A stretch of 64,000 bases of DNA from Mesorhizobium sp. 131-2-1 (GTDB taxonomy: Bacteria; Pseudomonadota; Alphaproteobacteria; Rhizobiales; Rhizobiaceae), in NCBI RefSeq assembly GCF_016756535.1, contig NZ_AP023247.1:2418501-2482500 (forward strand). The letters are read 5' to 3'. Shown here piece by piece: positions 25,596-34,778 of the stretch; within the stretch, counting starts at the first letter, position 1; the number at the start of each line of letters is the position of its first letter. The translations under genes were made by a program, and so were the position numbers. The notes under the pieces are model-generated. The model had not been told where the DNA came from. It ran no database searches and saw only the letters and a program-made list of their open reading frames with translations.

Positions 25596-26870
25596 ATGAA
25601 GTTGGTCTCCTACTGGCACGACACGGCTCCGGTCTTTTCCGGCGGGGCGCAAGGCCCGGTCGAGGGGCACTACGATGCCGCCATCATCGGCGGCGGCTTC
25701 ACCGGTCTCGCCGCTGCGCGACAACTGGCGAAGGCCGGCGCGAAGGTGGTCGTGCTGGAGGCGGAGCGGGTTGGCTGGGGCGCATCCGGTCGCAATGGCG
25801 GACACCTGAACAACGGCCTCGCCCATAGCTATCTTTCGGCCAAGGCGGAGCTCGGCAAGGAACGGGCAATCGCGCTCTATCGGGCGCTGGACGACTCCGT
25901 CGACACCATCGAGGCGCTGGTCGCCGAGGAGGGCATCGACTGCAACTTCCGCCGCGCCGGCAAACTGAAGCTTGCGTCCAAGCCGCAGCATTTCGAGGCG
26001 ATCGCCCGCAACTTTGAGGCCCTCCATGCGGAGGTCGATCCGGACACGGCATTGCTGTCGGCGACCGATCTCAAGTCCGAGATCGGCTCGCCCTTCTATG
26101 GCGCGATGCTGTCGAAGAAGAGCGCCATGATGCATATGGGCCGCTATGTAGCAGGCTTGGCCACGGCCGCCGCCCGCCATGGTGCTGCCATCTACGAAAA
26201 CGCGGCAGTGACCGAACGCAAGCAGGCCGGTGGCAGGCACGAACTGACCACCGCACGCGGCCGGATCAGCGCCGACAATGTGCTGGTGGCGACCGGCGCC
26301 TATACGACGCCGAATTTCAGTTACTTCCGTCGCAGGATCATCTCCGTTGGCAGCTTCATCGTCGCCACGCGGCCGTTGAGCGACGCCGAGATCGCCGCGA
26401 CCATGCCCGGCAACCGGACGTGCGTGACCTCAATGAACATCGGCAACTACTTCCGGCTTTCGCCGGACAGGCGCCTGATCTTCGGCGGCCGCGCGCGCTT
26501 CTCGGCGACTTCGGACCAGCGCTCCGACGCCAGGAGCGGACAGATATTGCAGGCCGGCCTCGCGGCGATCTTCCCGCTGCTCGCCAAGGTCGAGATCGAC
26601 TATTGCTGGGGTGGGCTGGTCGACATGACCAAGGACCGTTTTCCGCGAGCTGGCTACCATGACGGCGTCTGGTACGCGATGGGCTACTCGGGCCACGGCG
26701 CACAGCTTTCCACCCATCTCGGGATGATCCTGGCCGATGCCATGCTCGGCCGCGAGGACCGCAATCCGATGAAGGGGCTCGAGTGGCCCTCCATTCCCGG
26801 CTATTCCGGCAAGCCCTGGTTCCTGCCGATGGTCGGCCTCTACTACAAGGCGCTCGACCGGATTCAGTGA
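25596..26870 (+). CDS. FAD-dependent oxidoreductase, PuuB/OrdL-like
   Basis: A 424-residue DAO-family oxidase of the gamma-glutamylputrescine-oxidase-like subgroup. It has a short SYWHDT leader, GGGFTG near residue 29, the WGASGRNGGHLNNG FAD loop near 55, and AMGYSGHGAQLSTHLG near the C-terminus. A GGCGGG-type site precedes ATG 25596. It should oxidise a primary or secondary amine to an aldehyde plus ammonia or amine. The two aldehyde dehydrogenases on the opposite strand are the natural next step. Its operon partner is a HAD protein. Confidence 0.87.
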   Translation: MKLVSYWHDTAPVFSGGAQGPVEGHYDAAIIGGGFTGLAAARQLAKAGAKVVVLEAERVGWGASGRNGGHLNNGLAHSYLSAKAELGKERAIALYRALDDSVDTIEALVAEEGIDCNFRRAGKLKLASKPQHFEAIARNFEALHAEVDPDTALLSATDLKSEIGSPFYGAMLSKKSAMMHMGRYVAGLATAAARHGAAIYENAAVTERKQAGGRHELTTARGRISADNVLVATGAYTTPNFSYFRRRIISVGSFIVATRPLSDAEIAATMPGNRTCVTSMNIGNYFRLSPDRRLIFGGRARFSATSDQRSDARSGQILQAGLAAIFPLLAKVEIDYCWGGLVDMTKDRFPRAGYHDGVWYAMGYSGHGAQLSTHLGMILADAMLGREDRNPMKGLEWPSIPGYSGKPWFLPMVGLYYKALDRIQ

Positions 26871-26878
26871 TCTCCGAT

Positions 26879-26891
26879 CCGGCGTGGCCGG
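26879..26891. terminator. Hairpin between convergent genes
   Basis: CCGGC-GTG-GCCGG, a perfect 5-bp stem with a 3-base loop, in the 24-bp gap between the convergent oxidase and aldehyde dehydrogenase genes. It lacks a T-tract, so termination is plausible but weakly supported. Confidence 0.35.
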
Positions 26892-26894
26892 GCC

Positions 26895-28352
26895 TCAGCC
26901 CAGCCCGCCCATGTGGAAGCTCTTCATCTCGAGATATTCCTCGATGCCGGCCTGCGCTCCCTCACGACCGAGGCCGGACTGCTTGACGCCGCCGAAGGGC
27001 GCCACTTCCATCGAGACCGTGCCGGTGTTGAGCCCCACCATGCCAAACTCCAGCGCCTCGCCGACGCGCCAGGCGCGTTTCAGGTTCTCGGTGTAGAAGT
27101 AGGAAGCAAGCCCGTAGGGCGTGCCGTTGGCAAGCGCGATCGCTTCCTCTTCCGTCTCGAAACGGAAAAGCGGCGCGACCGGGCCGAACGTTTCCTCGCT
27201 GGCGAGTAGCATGTCTTTCGTGGCGCCGGTCAGCACCCGCGGCGCGACATATTGAGGACCTTCCGGCAGCGCCAGCTTCTCGGTGATGATCGCAGCGCCT
27301 TTGGCGAGCGCGTCCTCGACGTGGCGGTTGATCTTCTCGACCGCCGCCATGTTGATCATCGGCCCGATGGCGACGCCGGACTGCGTGCCTGGTCCCACCG
27401 TCATGGCGTTGACGCGGGCGGTGAGTTTTGCTGCGAACGCGTCATAGACACCGGCCTGGACGAGGATGCGGTTGGCGCAGACGCAGGTCTGGCCGCCGTT
27501 GCGGAACTTCGAGACAAGCGCGCCCTCGACGGCGAGATCGAGATCGGCGTCGTCGAAGACGATAAGGGGAGCGTTGCCGCCGAGTTCGAGACTGAGTCGC
27601 TTCACGCTGTCGGCCGCGCCGCGCATCAGCAGCGAACCAACCCGTGTCGAGCCGGTGAAGGAGATCTTGCGAACGGTCTCGTTCGCCATGATCTCGTTGC
27701 CGATCTCGGCCGGCATGCCGGTGACGATGTTGATGACGCCGGCGGGGATGCCCGCGCGTTCGGCAAGCACGCCGAGCGCCAGCGCCGAATAGGGCGTGAA
27801 CTCGGAGGGCTTGATCACCACCGTGCAGCCGGCGGCCAGCGCCGGCGCGACCTTGCGGGTGATCATGGCGTTGGGGAAGTTCCACGGCGTGATGATGCCG
27901 CACACCCCGACCGGTTCCTTCAGCACGATGATGCGCCGGTCGGGCGTCGGCGAGGGGATGGTGTGGCCGTTGATGCGGCGCGCCTCCTCCGCGAACCATT
28001 TGACGAAGGACGCGCCGTAGCGGATCTCGCCTTTGGCCTCGTCCAGCGGCTTGCCCTGTTCCGTCGTCAGGATCAGCGCCAGATCGTCCAGATGCGCCAG
28101 CATCAGGCCATGCCAGGCCTCCAGGAGGCCAGCGCGCTCGGCGTTGGTCTTCTTCTTCCAGTTGCCATAGGCGGAAGCCGCGGCCTCTATGGCCGCGCGG
28201 GTCTCCGGACCGGCCATGTCGGGGACCGTGCCGATCGCGCACTGGGTCGCCGGATTGACGACATCGACCGTCTTGCTGGAGCTTGCAGCGACCCATCGGC
28301 CGCCGATCATGCCGGCTTCGCGGAACAGACTTTTGTCTTTCAGATTTTTCAT
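26895..28352 (-). CDS. NAD(P)-dependent aldehyde dehydrogenase (succinate-semialdehyde type)
   Basis: A 485-residue aldehyde dehydrogenase most like GabD. Features are PWNFPNAMITRK near 155, the general-base Glu in LELGGNAPLIVFDDADLD near 255, and the catalytic Cys in GGQTCVCANR near 288. The C-terminal GGVKQSGLGREG is typical of semialdehyde dehydrogenases. Start ATG 28352. It follows the tartrate-dehydrogenase-like gene by 17 bp in one minus-strand unit. It probably oxidises the semialdehyde made by the nearby aminotransferase or oxidase; succinate semialdehyde is plausible but unproved. Confidence 0.9.
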   Translation of the reverse strand: MKNLKDKSLFREAGMIGGRWVAASSSKTVDVVNPATQCAIGTVPDMAGPETRAAIEAAASAYGNWKKKTNAERAGLLEAWHGLMLAHLDDLALILTTEQGKPLDEAKGEIRYGASFVKWFAEEARRINGHTIPSPTPDRRIIVLKEPVGVCGIITPWNFPNAMITRKVAPALAAGCTVVIKPSEFTPYSALALGVLAERAGIPAGVINIVTGMPAEIGNEIMANETVRKISFTGSTRVGSLLMRGAADSVKRLSLELGGNAPLIVFDDADLDLAVEGALVSKFRNGGQTCVCANRILVQAGVYDAFAAKLTARVNAMTVGPGTQSGVAIGPMINMAAVEKINRHVEDALAKGAAIITEKLALPEGPQYVAPRVLTGATKDMLLASEETFGPVAPLFRFETEEEAIALANGTPYGLASYFYTENLKRAWRVGEALEFGMVGLNTGTVSMEVAPFGGVKQSGLGREGAQAGIEEYLEMKSFHMGGLG

Positions 28353-28369
28353 CGAAAACGACCTTGCAA

Positions 28370-29413
28370 TCAGGTAAGCGCCGCGACGACGGCGGCGGTG
28401 ATGGCTTCCGTCCGGTCCTTGCCGGGAACAATGCCCATGCCTTTGGCGGTCGTCGCCTCGAGCGCCTTCATGACGCGCTCAGCGGCAGCCTTTTCGCCGA
28501 GGTGATCGAGCATCATGGCGCCGGACCAGATGGTGGCGATCGGGTTGGCGATGCCGAGATGGGCGATGTCGGGCGCGGAGCCGTGCACAGGCTCGAACAT
28601 GGACGGCGCCGCGCGGTCGGGGTTGATGTTGGCGGAGGCGGCATAGCCGAGCCCGCCCTGGATCGCCGCGCCGATGTCGGTCAGGATGTCGCCGAACAGG
28701 TTGGAGGCGACGACCACGTCGAGGCTTTCCGGCGCCATGATCATGCGCGCGGCGAGCGCATCGACATGATAGCTGGTCAATTCGATGTCCGGATACTCCG
28801 CGGCCAGCTTTCGCGTGATCTCGTCCCAGAACACCATCGAGTATTTCTGCGCGTTGGACTTGGTGACCGAGGCAAGCTTGCCGCGACGCGCCCGCGCCTG
28901 CTCGAAGCCGAAGCGCAGGATGCGCTCGACGCCGGCGCGGGTGAAGATCGAGGTTTCCACTGCGACCTCGTCCAGCGTGCCTTGATGTACGCGCCCGCCG
29001 GCGCCCGAATATTCGCCCTCGGTGTTCTCGCGGATGCACAGGATGTCGAAGCTCTCGGCCCGCAGCGGGCCCCTGACGCCCGGCAGCATGCGGTGCGGCC
29101 TGATGTTGGCATATTGCACGAATGCCTTGCGGATCGGCAGCAGCAGGCCGTGCAGCGAGACCGAATCCGGCACCTCCGCCGGCCAGCCGACCGCGCCGAG
29201 AAGGATGGCGTCGAAGCCGCGCAAGGTCTCGATGCCACCCTCGGGCATCATGCGGCCGGTCTCCTTGAAGAAGCGGCAGGACCAGGGGAACTCGGTGCCC
29301 GCCAGGGCAAAGCCGAAGTTCTTGGCCACGGTTTCCAGCACCGTCCAGGCGGCGACGATCACATCGCGGCCGATGCCGTCACCGGGGATCAGGGCGATCG
29401 AGTAGGACTTCAT
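28370..29413 (-). CDS. Tartrate/isopropylmalate dehydrogenase-like beta-hydroxyacid oxidative decarboxylase
   Basis: A 347-residue member of the isocitrate/isopropylmalate dehydrogenase family, closest in feel to tartrate dehydrogenase/decarboxylase (YeaU/DmlA). The N-terminal IALIPGDGIG is followed by the substrate-loop region with RENTEGEYS near 125, and the metal-binding NLFGDILTDIGAA near 220. I prefer ATG 29413 over ATG 29419 because the GAAGAG site then has proper spacing and the N-terminus matches the family. It lies 10 bp from one aldehyde dehydrogenase and 17 bp from the other. The substrate may be tartrate, malate or a related hydroxyacid. Confidence 0.87.
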   Translation of the reverse strand: MKSYSIALIPGDGIGRDVIVAAWTVLETVAKNFGFALAGTEFPWSCRFFKETGRMMPEGGIETLRGFDAILLGAVGWPAEVPDSVSLHGLLLPIRKAFVQYANIRPHRMLPGVRGPLRAESFDILCIRENTEGEYSGAGGRVHQGTLDEVAVETSIFTRAGVERILRFGFEQARARRGKLASVTKSNAQKYSMVFWDEITRKLAAEYPDIELTSYHVDALAARMIMAPESLDVVVASNLFGDILTDIGAAIQGGLGYAASANINPDRAAPSMFEPVHGSAPDIAHLGIANPIATIWSGAMMLDHLGEKAAAERVMKALEATTAKGMGIVPGKDRTEAITAAVVAALT

Positions 29414-29423
29414 TGGCATCTCT

Positions 29424-30887
29424 TCACAGGCTTATCAGGACGCTCTTGGTCCTGCGGTTGGCGAGATAGGCCTCGCGGCCGAGATCCTTGCCGATGCCGG
29501 AGCGCTTGTAGCCGCCGGTCGGCAGGATGTGGTCGCGCGAGCGGCTGTAGCGGTTGACCCAGACGGTGCCCGCCTCAAGCCTGCGCGCGAAGCGGATGGT
29601 GCGAGACAGGTCGGAAGTGAACAGGCCGGACGCCAGCCCGTAGGTCGGATGGCTGGACAGCGCCAGCGCCTCGTCCTCAGTTTCGAAAGTCTGGACGGTC
29701 AGAACCGGGCCGAAGATCTCCTCTACGATCGCCGGATTGGCCTGGTCGACATTGGCGATCAGCGTCGGCTGGTAGAAATAGCCGGGATTGTCCATGGCAG
29801 CGCCGCCGGTCAGGCATTCGCCGCCGGCCGCGATGGCCGCCTGGACGATGCCGTCGACACGCCCTCGTTGCCGTTCCGAGATGATCGGCGAATAGTGTGT
29901 CGCCTCGTCCCAGGTCGGGCTGGGCCGCACCGCCTTCATCTTCTCCAGGATCGCGCCCGTCAGCCTCTCGGCCACGCGCTTCTCGACGATCAGGCGCGTG
30001 CCGGCGACGCAGGCCTGGCCCGCGTTGAAGGTGACGCTGCCGGCGATTGCTGTCGCTGCTTTGTCCAGATCGGCATCGGCAAAGACGATCTGCGGGCTCT
30101 TGCCGCCGAGTTCCAGCGTCATCGGCTTGACGCCGGTGCGGGCGACGTTCTCCATGATGGCGGAGCCGGCGCGAGTAGAGCCGGTGAAGCTGACCTTGGC
30201 GATCTCGGCATGGCCGGTCAGTGCCGTGCCGGTCGTCGGACCATCGCCGAGCACCACGTTGATCAGACCGGCCGGCAGGCCGGCCCTGACGGCGAGCTCT
30301 GCCATATAGACGGCCGAGAAGGGCGTCATTTCCGACGGCTTCAGCACCACAGCATTGCCTGCTGCCAGCGCCGGACCGAGCTTCCATCCGGCCATCGAGA
30401 TGGGAAAATTCCAGGGTGTGATCGCGCCGACCACACCATAGGGCTCGCTCATGATCATGCCGAGGCTGGCATCGTCGGTCGGCACCAATTCGCTGCCTTC
30501 CTTGTCGGCGAATTCGGCAAAGAAGCGGATCTGCTCAGCGGTTATGGCAATGTCGCCCGCGACGAGCTGGCCGACGGGCCGCGTCGAGCACAACGCCTCG
30601 ATTTTTGCCAGCGTTTCGGCTTCCACCTCGATCAGATCGGCCCAGGCTTGCAGTGCCCGGGTGCGCTCGCGGGGCCGAACGCCGCCCCAGTTGCTGGCCT
30701 TCAGTGCCACCTTGGCGCTTTCCACCGCACGGTCGACCATATCGACGCCGGCCACGGGGCTGGCGGCGTATGCCTTGCCGTCCGACGGTCGGCGCATCTC
30801 GATCGCACCGTCAGCCGCGATCAGTTCCCCGCCGATAAAATGGCCGACGGGAAGGGAGACGGTATCCGGGTCGAAGCTCAGGCCCAT
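29424..30887 (-). CDS. NAD-dependent aldehyde dehydrogenase
   Basis: A 487-residue aldehyde dehydrogenase, distinct from its neighbour at 26895. PWNFPISMAGWKLGPA lies near 155, the Glu in LELGGKSPQIVFADADLD near 255 and the catalytic Cys in FNAGQACVAGTR near 290. The C-terminal GGYKRSGIGKDLG motif is of the gamma-aminobutyraldehyde/betaine-aldehyde group. It is first of a three-gene unit with the tartrate-dehydrogenase-like and GabD-like genes. Substrate is inferred only from class: an omega-amino or hydroxy aldehyde. Confidence 0.9.
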   Translation of the reverse strand: MGLSFDPDTVSLPVGHFIGGELIAADGAIEMRRPSDGKAYAASPVAGVDMVDRAVESAKVALKASNWGGVRPRERTRALQAWADLIEVEAETLAKIEALCSTRPVGQLVAGDIAITAEQIRFFAEFADKEGSELVPTDDASLGMIMSEPYGVVGAITPWNFPISMAGWKLGPALAAGNAVVLKPSEMTPFSAVYMAELAVRAGLPAGLINVVLGDGPTTGTALTGHAEIAKVSFTGSTRAGSAIMENVARTGVKPMTLELGGKSPQIVFADADLDKAATAIAGSVTFNAGQACVAGTRLIVEKRVAERLTGAILEKMKAVRPSPTWDEATHYSPIISERQRGRVDGIVQAAIAAGGECLTGGAAMDNPGYFYQPTLIANVDQANPAIVEEIFGPVLTVQTFETEDEALALSSHPTYGLASGLFTSDLSRTIRFARRLEAGTVWVNRYSRSRDHILPTGGYKRSGIGKDLGREAYLANRRTKSVLISL

Positions 30888-31035
30888 GGGCGCCCACTCT
30901 CAGCTGTTCTGGAGGAGCCTAGCGCGAGCAACAGCGCAGCATGCACCGTTCGGCGATCGGTCGCGGATGATTGTTGCGTGCTGGCGATGAGGGACGGCAA
31001 AATCTGTTGCGGGGCCAACCCTCACTCGGACACCA

Positions 31036-31389
31036 TTACCCTACGGTCACGTAGATCTTGCGCACCGTTTCGATGGTCTTCCAGACACCAGCGAAGCCGG
31101 GCTTCATCACGAAGCTGTCGCCGGCGCGGTAGGTCACCGCTTCGCCGCCATCAGGCGTGATTTCGATCACGCCGGAGAGGATGTGGCAGAACTCGAAGGT
31201 CTCGCCCTTTATCGAGCGCGTCTCGCCGGGCGTCGCCTCCCAGACGCCGGTATGGACGAGATCGTCCTTGGCGATGTCCTGCGCCCAGGTCTTGAAGGCG
31301 GGGTCGCCGGCTATCAACCGTTCGGGCAGTGCCCTGGATTCGCGCGGCGGGAAGGCAGGGCTGGTATCGACGGTCTTGAGCAAGGACAA
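31036..31389 (-). CDS. DUF861 cupin-domain protein
   Basis: A 117-residue cupin paralogous to the one at 11485-11838. They share LPER, GVWE(A/V)TPG, RSIKG, FVM-PGF-GVW and a terminal (K/R)K(I/L)(Y/W)V. Two TTG starts are possible. The one at 31416 overlaps the stop of the preceding gene (TTGA). The one at 31389 has AAAGG at good spacing and gives exactly the paralogue's N-terminus and length; I choose the latter. It is co-transcribed downstream of the hydroxyacid dehydrogenase and deacylase. Function unknown; see the other copy for family notes. Confidence 0.78.
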   Translation of the reverse strand: MSLLKTVDTSPAFPPRESRALPERLIAGDPAFKTWAQDIAKDDLVHTGVWEATPGETRSIKGETFEFCHILSGVIEITPDGGEAVTYRAGDSFVMKPGFAGVWKTIETVRKIYVTVG

Positions 31390-31412
31390 GGGACGGCCTT
31401 TCTGGTTGGATT

Positions 31413-32336
31413 TCAATAGCCGCGCGAGCGGTCGACGAGCCCGATGGGGTCGAGCCCGGCGCGGTGGCGTCGGATGTTTTCGATGACGGCCCGCGCGGCG
31501 GTGCCGGGCTGGGTGACGCTTGCGACATGCGGGGTCAGGATGATCTTCGGATGCGACCAGAAAGGATGGCCCGCCGGCAGTGGTTCGGGATCGGTCACAT
31601 CGATCATCGCCGCCGAAAGGTGGCCGCTGTTCAGCGCGGCGAGAAGCGCTTCATGGTCGAGCTGTGGCCCCCGACCGGTGTGAACGAGCGCCGCGCCCTC
31701 GGGCAGTTTCGCGAACAGGTCGGCATCGAGGAAACCGCGCGTGTCTTCGGTCAGCGGCAGCAGGCAGACCAGTATGTCGCTGGCCGCGAGCATCTCCTCC
31801 AGCCCGAGCTCGCCATGATGGCAGGTCACGCCCTCGATCTGCCGTGGCGAGCGGCTCCAGCCGGCGAGCGGAAAGCCGAAGGGCTTCAGTCGGTCGAGGA
31901 CGGCCTGGCCGAGCTGCCCGAGACCAAGTACGCCGAGCCGGCGCGACCCGGCCTGGAGCTGCGGTATGTCGTGCCATTCGCCGGCGCGCTGCTGCGCCAG
32001 ATATCCAGGGAGGTTGCGATGTAGGGCGAGCACGGCAAGCGTCACATATTCCTGCATCATGCGCACGATGCCTTCCTCGATCGTACGCACGATCTTCACC
32101 TTCGCGGGCACCGCATCGAAACGGAACTGGTCCACGCCGGCGCCAATGGAAAACAGGATCTCCAAGTTCCTGTAGCGCGCGAGGTCTTCTGGCGCGGTCC
32201 AGGTAATGAGATAGCGCACGGCTTTGGGATCGACCGTTGAGGCATCCATGGTGAAGGGGACGTCCGGCAGTTCTCTGGCGAAGGCATCGGCGAAGATCGC
32301 CCCTCGGCGCGCATCAGAATTGAACAGGAATGTCAT
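31413..32336 (-). CDS. GhrA-like D-2-hydroxyacid dehydrogenase (glyoxylate/hydroxypyruvate reductase)
   Basis: A 307-residue NAD(P)-dependent D-2-hydroxyacid dehydrogenase. The nucleotide motif [10 protein letters not shown] lies near residue 135, followed by [13 protein letters not shown] with the catalytic Arg, [12 protein letters not shown] with the Glu, and the catalytic His in LTPHVAS near 275. The pattern is that of GhrA. ATG 32336 has AAGGGAA in front; a TTG at 32351 is less likely. It probably reduces glyoxylate, hydroxypyruvate or a pathway oxoacid. Confidence 0.88.
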   Translation of the reverse strand: MTFLFNSDARRGAIFADAFARELPDVPFTMDASTVDPKAVRYLITWTAPEDLARYRNLEILFSIGAGVDQFRFDAVPAKVKIVRTIEEGIVRMMQEYVTLAVLALHRNLPGYLAQQRAGEWHDIPQLQAGSRRLGVLGLGQLGQAVLDRLKPFGFPLAGWSRSPRQIEGVTCHHGELGLEEMLAASDILVCLLPLTEDTRGFLDADLFAKLPEGAALVHTGRGPQLDHEALLAALNSGHLSAAMIDVTDPEPLPAGHPFWSHPKIILTPHVASVTQPGTAARAVIENIRRHRAGLDPIGLVDRSRGY

Positions 32337-32347
32337 TCCGGTTCCCT

Positions 32348-33472
32348 TCAAGCCGCGCAGCGGGCGCCCAGCGCTTCAATCAATCGCTGGCAGGCGATGA
32401 GTTCGCTGGTGAGAATGTACTCATCCGGCTTGTGGGCGCGGCCGATGTCACCGGGGCCGCAAATGATCGCGTCGAAGCCGGCGGCCTGGTAGAGCCCGGC
32501 CTCGGTGCCGTAGCTCACGGCGGCAAGCGGCGCTTCACCTGTCAGTTCGCGCAACAGTCCCGCCAGTGCGGCGTCCTGCGGCAGCGACAGCGCCGGGTAG
32601 GCGCTCATAGGCGTCCACTCGACCCGAAAGCCTTCGGCCGCCAGTCCTTCGGCTCGCGCCTTGACCGCCACGAGCAGGCTGGCCGGGTCGACGCCCGGAA
32701 TGGCGCGCGCCTCCAACTCCAGCGTGCAGCTGTCGGGAATGATGTTGACCGACTGTCCGCCCTTGATCACGCCAGCCTGCAGCGAGGAATAGGGCGGCTC
32801 GAAGGCCGGGTCGAACGGACCGCGTGTCAGCCGCTCGGCTTCGCTCACGACTGCAGCCAGCGTTTCGGCCATGGCGTGGATGGCGTTGAGGCCGAGATCG
32901 GGCCGCGAGGAATGGCCGGAGCGCCCATAGATGATCACGCGGGCGGCAGCCTTGCCCTTGTGGCCGCGCACGGCGCGCATGCGGCTCGGCTCCCCGACGA
33001 TGACGCCGAGCGGCTTGGCGCAAAGTTCGGGAAGGCGGGCGATCATGTGCGGCACGCCGCGGCATCCCACCTCCTCGTCGTAGGAGAAGGCGAGGTGGAT
33101 TGGCCGGGCAAGCCGCAGGCCTGCCAGGGTAGGCACGGCCGCGAGGGCCGCGGCCAGAAATCCCTTCATGTCTGTGGTGCCGCGTCCATAGAGCCGCTCG
33201 CCATCCCGGCGCAGCGTGAAAGGAGGCGAATTCCATTGCGGCTCGCCGGCGGGAACGACGTCCATATGGCCGGACAGGATGTAGCCTGGGACATCGGCGG
33301 GGCCGATCGTCGCGAAAAGATTGGAACGGTCGCCTTCCGGCCCCGGCAGTACGGTGACCTGCGTGGCATGCTCGGCGAGATGAGCCTCGATCCAGCCGGC
33401 GATATCGCCGTTCGGCTTGCCGGCGACCGATGGAAAGGCGACGAGACGGTCGAGGATGTCGAAGACGTCCAT
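32348..33472 (-). CDS. M20-family acetylornithine-deacetylase-like peptidase (ArgE type)
   Basis: A 374-residue zinc amidohydrolase of the ArgE/DapE group. Metal and catalytic motifs: LSGHMDVVP near 70, [10 protein letters not shown] near 100, and the catalytic Glu pair in YDEEVGCRG near 130. A dimerisation domain lies in the middle. ATG 33472 follows GAGGG. It should remove an N-acyl group from an amino acid or diamine, which fits beside acetyltransferases, an aminotransferase and amine oxidases. Biosynthetic ArgE is possible, but the catabolic neighbourhood argues against it. Confidence 0.88.
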   Translation of the reverse strand: MDVFDILDRLVAFPSVAGKPNGDIAGWIEAHLAEHATQVTVLPGPEGDRSNLFATIGPADVPGYILSGHMDVVPAGEPQWNSPPFTLRRDGERLYGRGTTDMKGFLAAALAAVPTLAGLRLARPIHLAFSYDEEVGCRGVPHMIARLPELCAKPLGVIVGEPSRMRAVRGHKGKAAARVIIYGRSGHSSRPDLGLNAIHAMAETLAAVVSEAERLTRGPFDPAFEPPYSSLQAGVIKGGQSVNIIPDSCTLELEARAIPGVDPASLLVAVKARAEGLAAEGFRVEWTPMSAYPALSLPQDAALAGLLRELTGEAPLAAVSYGTEAGLYQAAGFDAIICGPGDIGRAHKPDEYILTSELIACQRLIEALGARCAA

Positions 33473-33731
33473 TCCAGCCCTCAAAGCATATTGGGTTCGC
33501 CGCGATCGATGCCGACGCCGGGATCGGTGCTGACGATTGTGTGCCACAACATTTCCGCAGAGGATGTCTGCGTTCTGACGCGATTGCGTGCCGAAAGCGG
33601 AAATGTTTCAGTTGAATCTTGCGTTGGCACGCGGCTTTCGAGCAAATCGTACGGGCCTGTTTGTTTAGCGTTGGTGGACAGAGGGCGGCTGCGGCGTGTC
33701 GCCCGTCAATTTGCGGGGATTTTTCAGAGGC
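33473..33731. promoter_or_regulatory. Divergent promoter with perfect 11-bp inverted repeat
   Basis: A spacer of 259 bp between the deacylase operon (minus) and the acetyltransferase (plus). AACATTTCCGC at 33548-33558 and GCGGAAATGTT at 33597-33607 are exact inverse complements separated by 38 bp. The left arm continues into TTTCCGCAGA, a decamer also present at 15432 and, inverted, at 52818. It is a good operator candidate; the regulator is unknown. Confidence 0.55.
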
Positions 33732-34634
33732 ATGGACTTGAAGCCGTCCGGAAACTTGAAAATCGACACCTTCTCGATGCGCATCGGCGACATCGAAGGC
33801 GTCGAGCTGGACCGGTTGCACGCGCTCTCGCTGTCCGTGGGATGGCCGCATCGCGCCGAGGACTGGCAGTTTCTGCGCGAGTCGGGACAGGGGTTCGTCG
33901 CGCTCGACGAGATCGGCCGGGTTCTCGGTTCGGCCATGTGGTTCGCGCATGGCGCCGATTTCGCCACCGTGGGGATGGTCATCACCTCGCCGCGGCTCCA
34001 GACGCTGGGGGCGGGGCAGTGGCTGATGAAGCGGGTCTTCGACAAGGTCGCCGGGCGCGATCTGCGCCTCAATGCGACGCGCGCGGCAAGACGGCTCTAC
34101 CTCTCGCTCGACTTCCAGCCGGAGAAGACCGTTTATCAATGCCAGGGTATCGCCCGGATACAGACGACGGCTAGGCCGGCAAATGCGCGAGGCGATGTCC
34201 GGACTTTGGACGCGAGCGATATTCCGGCAGCGATCGCGCTCGACGCGGCGGGATTTGGCGTGAGGCGGGCCGCGCTCATCGAAAGGCTTTTCGCGCAGTC
34301 GGCCGGCTATGGTCTTTTCAAGGGTGGTACGCTGAGCGCTTTCGCACTCTGTCGGCCGTTCGGGCGGGGCCATGTCGTGGGGCCCGTCGTGGCGGAAAAC
34401 GACGCCGACGCCGTGGCGATCGTGCGGCCGCATGTGGCCGCCCATTTGGGGTCTTTCCTGCGGATCGACACCCACATGGATAATGGCGAGTTCGCCGCCT
34501 TTCTGTCGCACAGCGGAATGCCGGTTTTCGACACGGTGCTCACCATGTCGATGGGCAAACGCCTCACCGAATTTGCCGTCGGCGGCGCCGCTGCACCGGT
34601 GACCTATGCCCTCGCCAGTCAAACTCTCGGGTAG
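33732..34634 (+). CDS. Double-GNAT N-acetyltransferase
   Basis: A 300-residue paralogue of the acetyltransferase at 23750. The first GNAT domain has WPHRAEDW near residue 38 and a degenerate acetyl-CoA loop (LQTLGAGQWLMKRV, where the usual R/Q-x-x-G-x-G/A is weakened). The second domain starts near 160 with DAAGFGVRRAALIERL, and the protein ends YALASQTLG. A GTG at 33696 and a later ATG are alternative starts; ATG 33732 is a compromise with a GGGGA upstream. It is single, divergent from the deacylase operon. It may acetylate the compound that the deacylase acts on. Confidence 0.8.
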   Translation: MDLKPSGNLKIDTFSMRIGDIEGVELDRLHALSLSVGWPHRAEDWQFLRESGQGFVALDEIGRVLGSAMWFAHGADFATVGMVITSPRLQTLGAGQWLMKRVFDKVAGRDLRLNATRAARRLYLSLDFQPEKTVYQCQGIARIQTTARPANARGDVRTLDASDIPAAIALDAAGFGVRRAALIERLFAQSAGYGLFKGGTLSAFALCRPFGRGHVVGPVVAENDADAVAIVRPHVAAHLGSFLRIDTHMDNGEFAAFLSHSGMPVFDTVLTMSMGKRLTEFAVGGAAAPVTYALASQTLG

Positions 34635-34778
34635 ATCAGTCGAGAACGCGGGCGAGAACGGCTATCCAAGCCCAACCTCGGGTCAAGGTCCGACGTCCTG
34701 GACGCTTACCGGACGCTTGCGTCGCGCCGCTCTTCATCCGATACCGACAGAGGCCTCGAACGCCAACACGTCGCCCGG

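Noticed and set aside
32535..34622. 695-codon minus-strand frame across the deacylase and acetyltransferase
   Set aside because: It is an alternative frame over one gene and antisense to the other; no recognisable product.
34686..34735. Direct repeat of GGACGCTT downstream of bioZ
   Set aside because: Two short copies only; no terminator or mobile-element structure around them.
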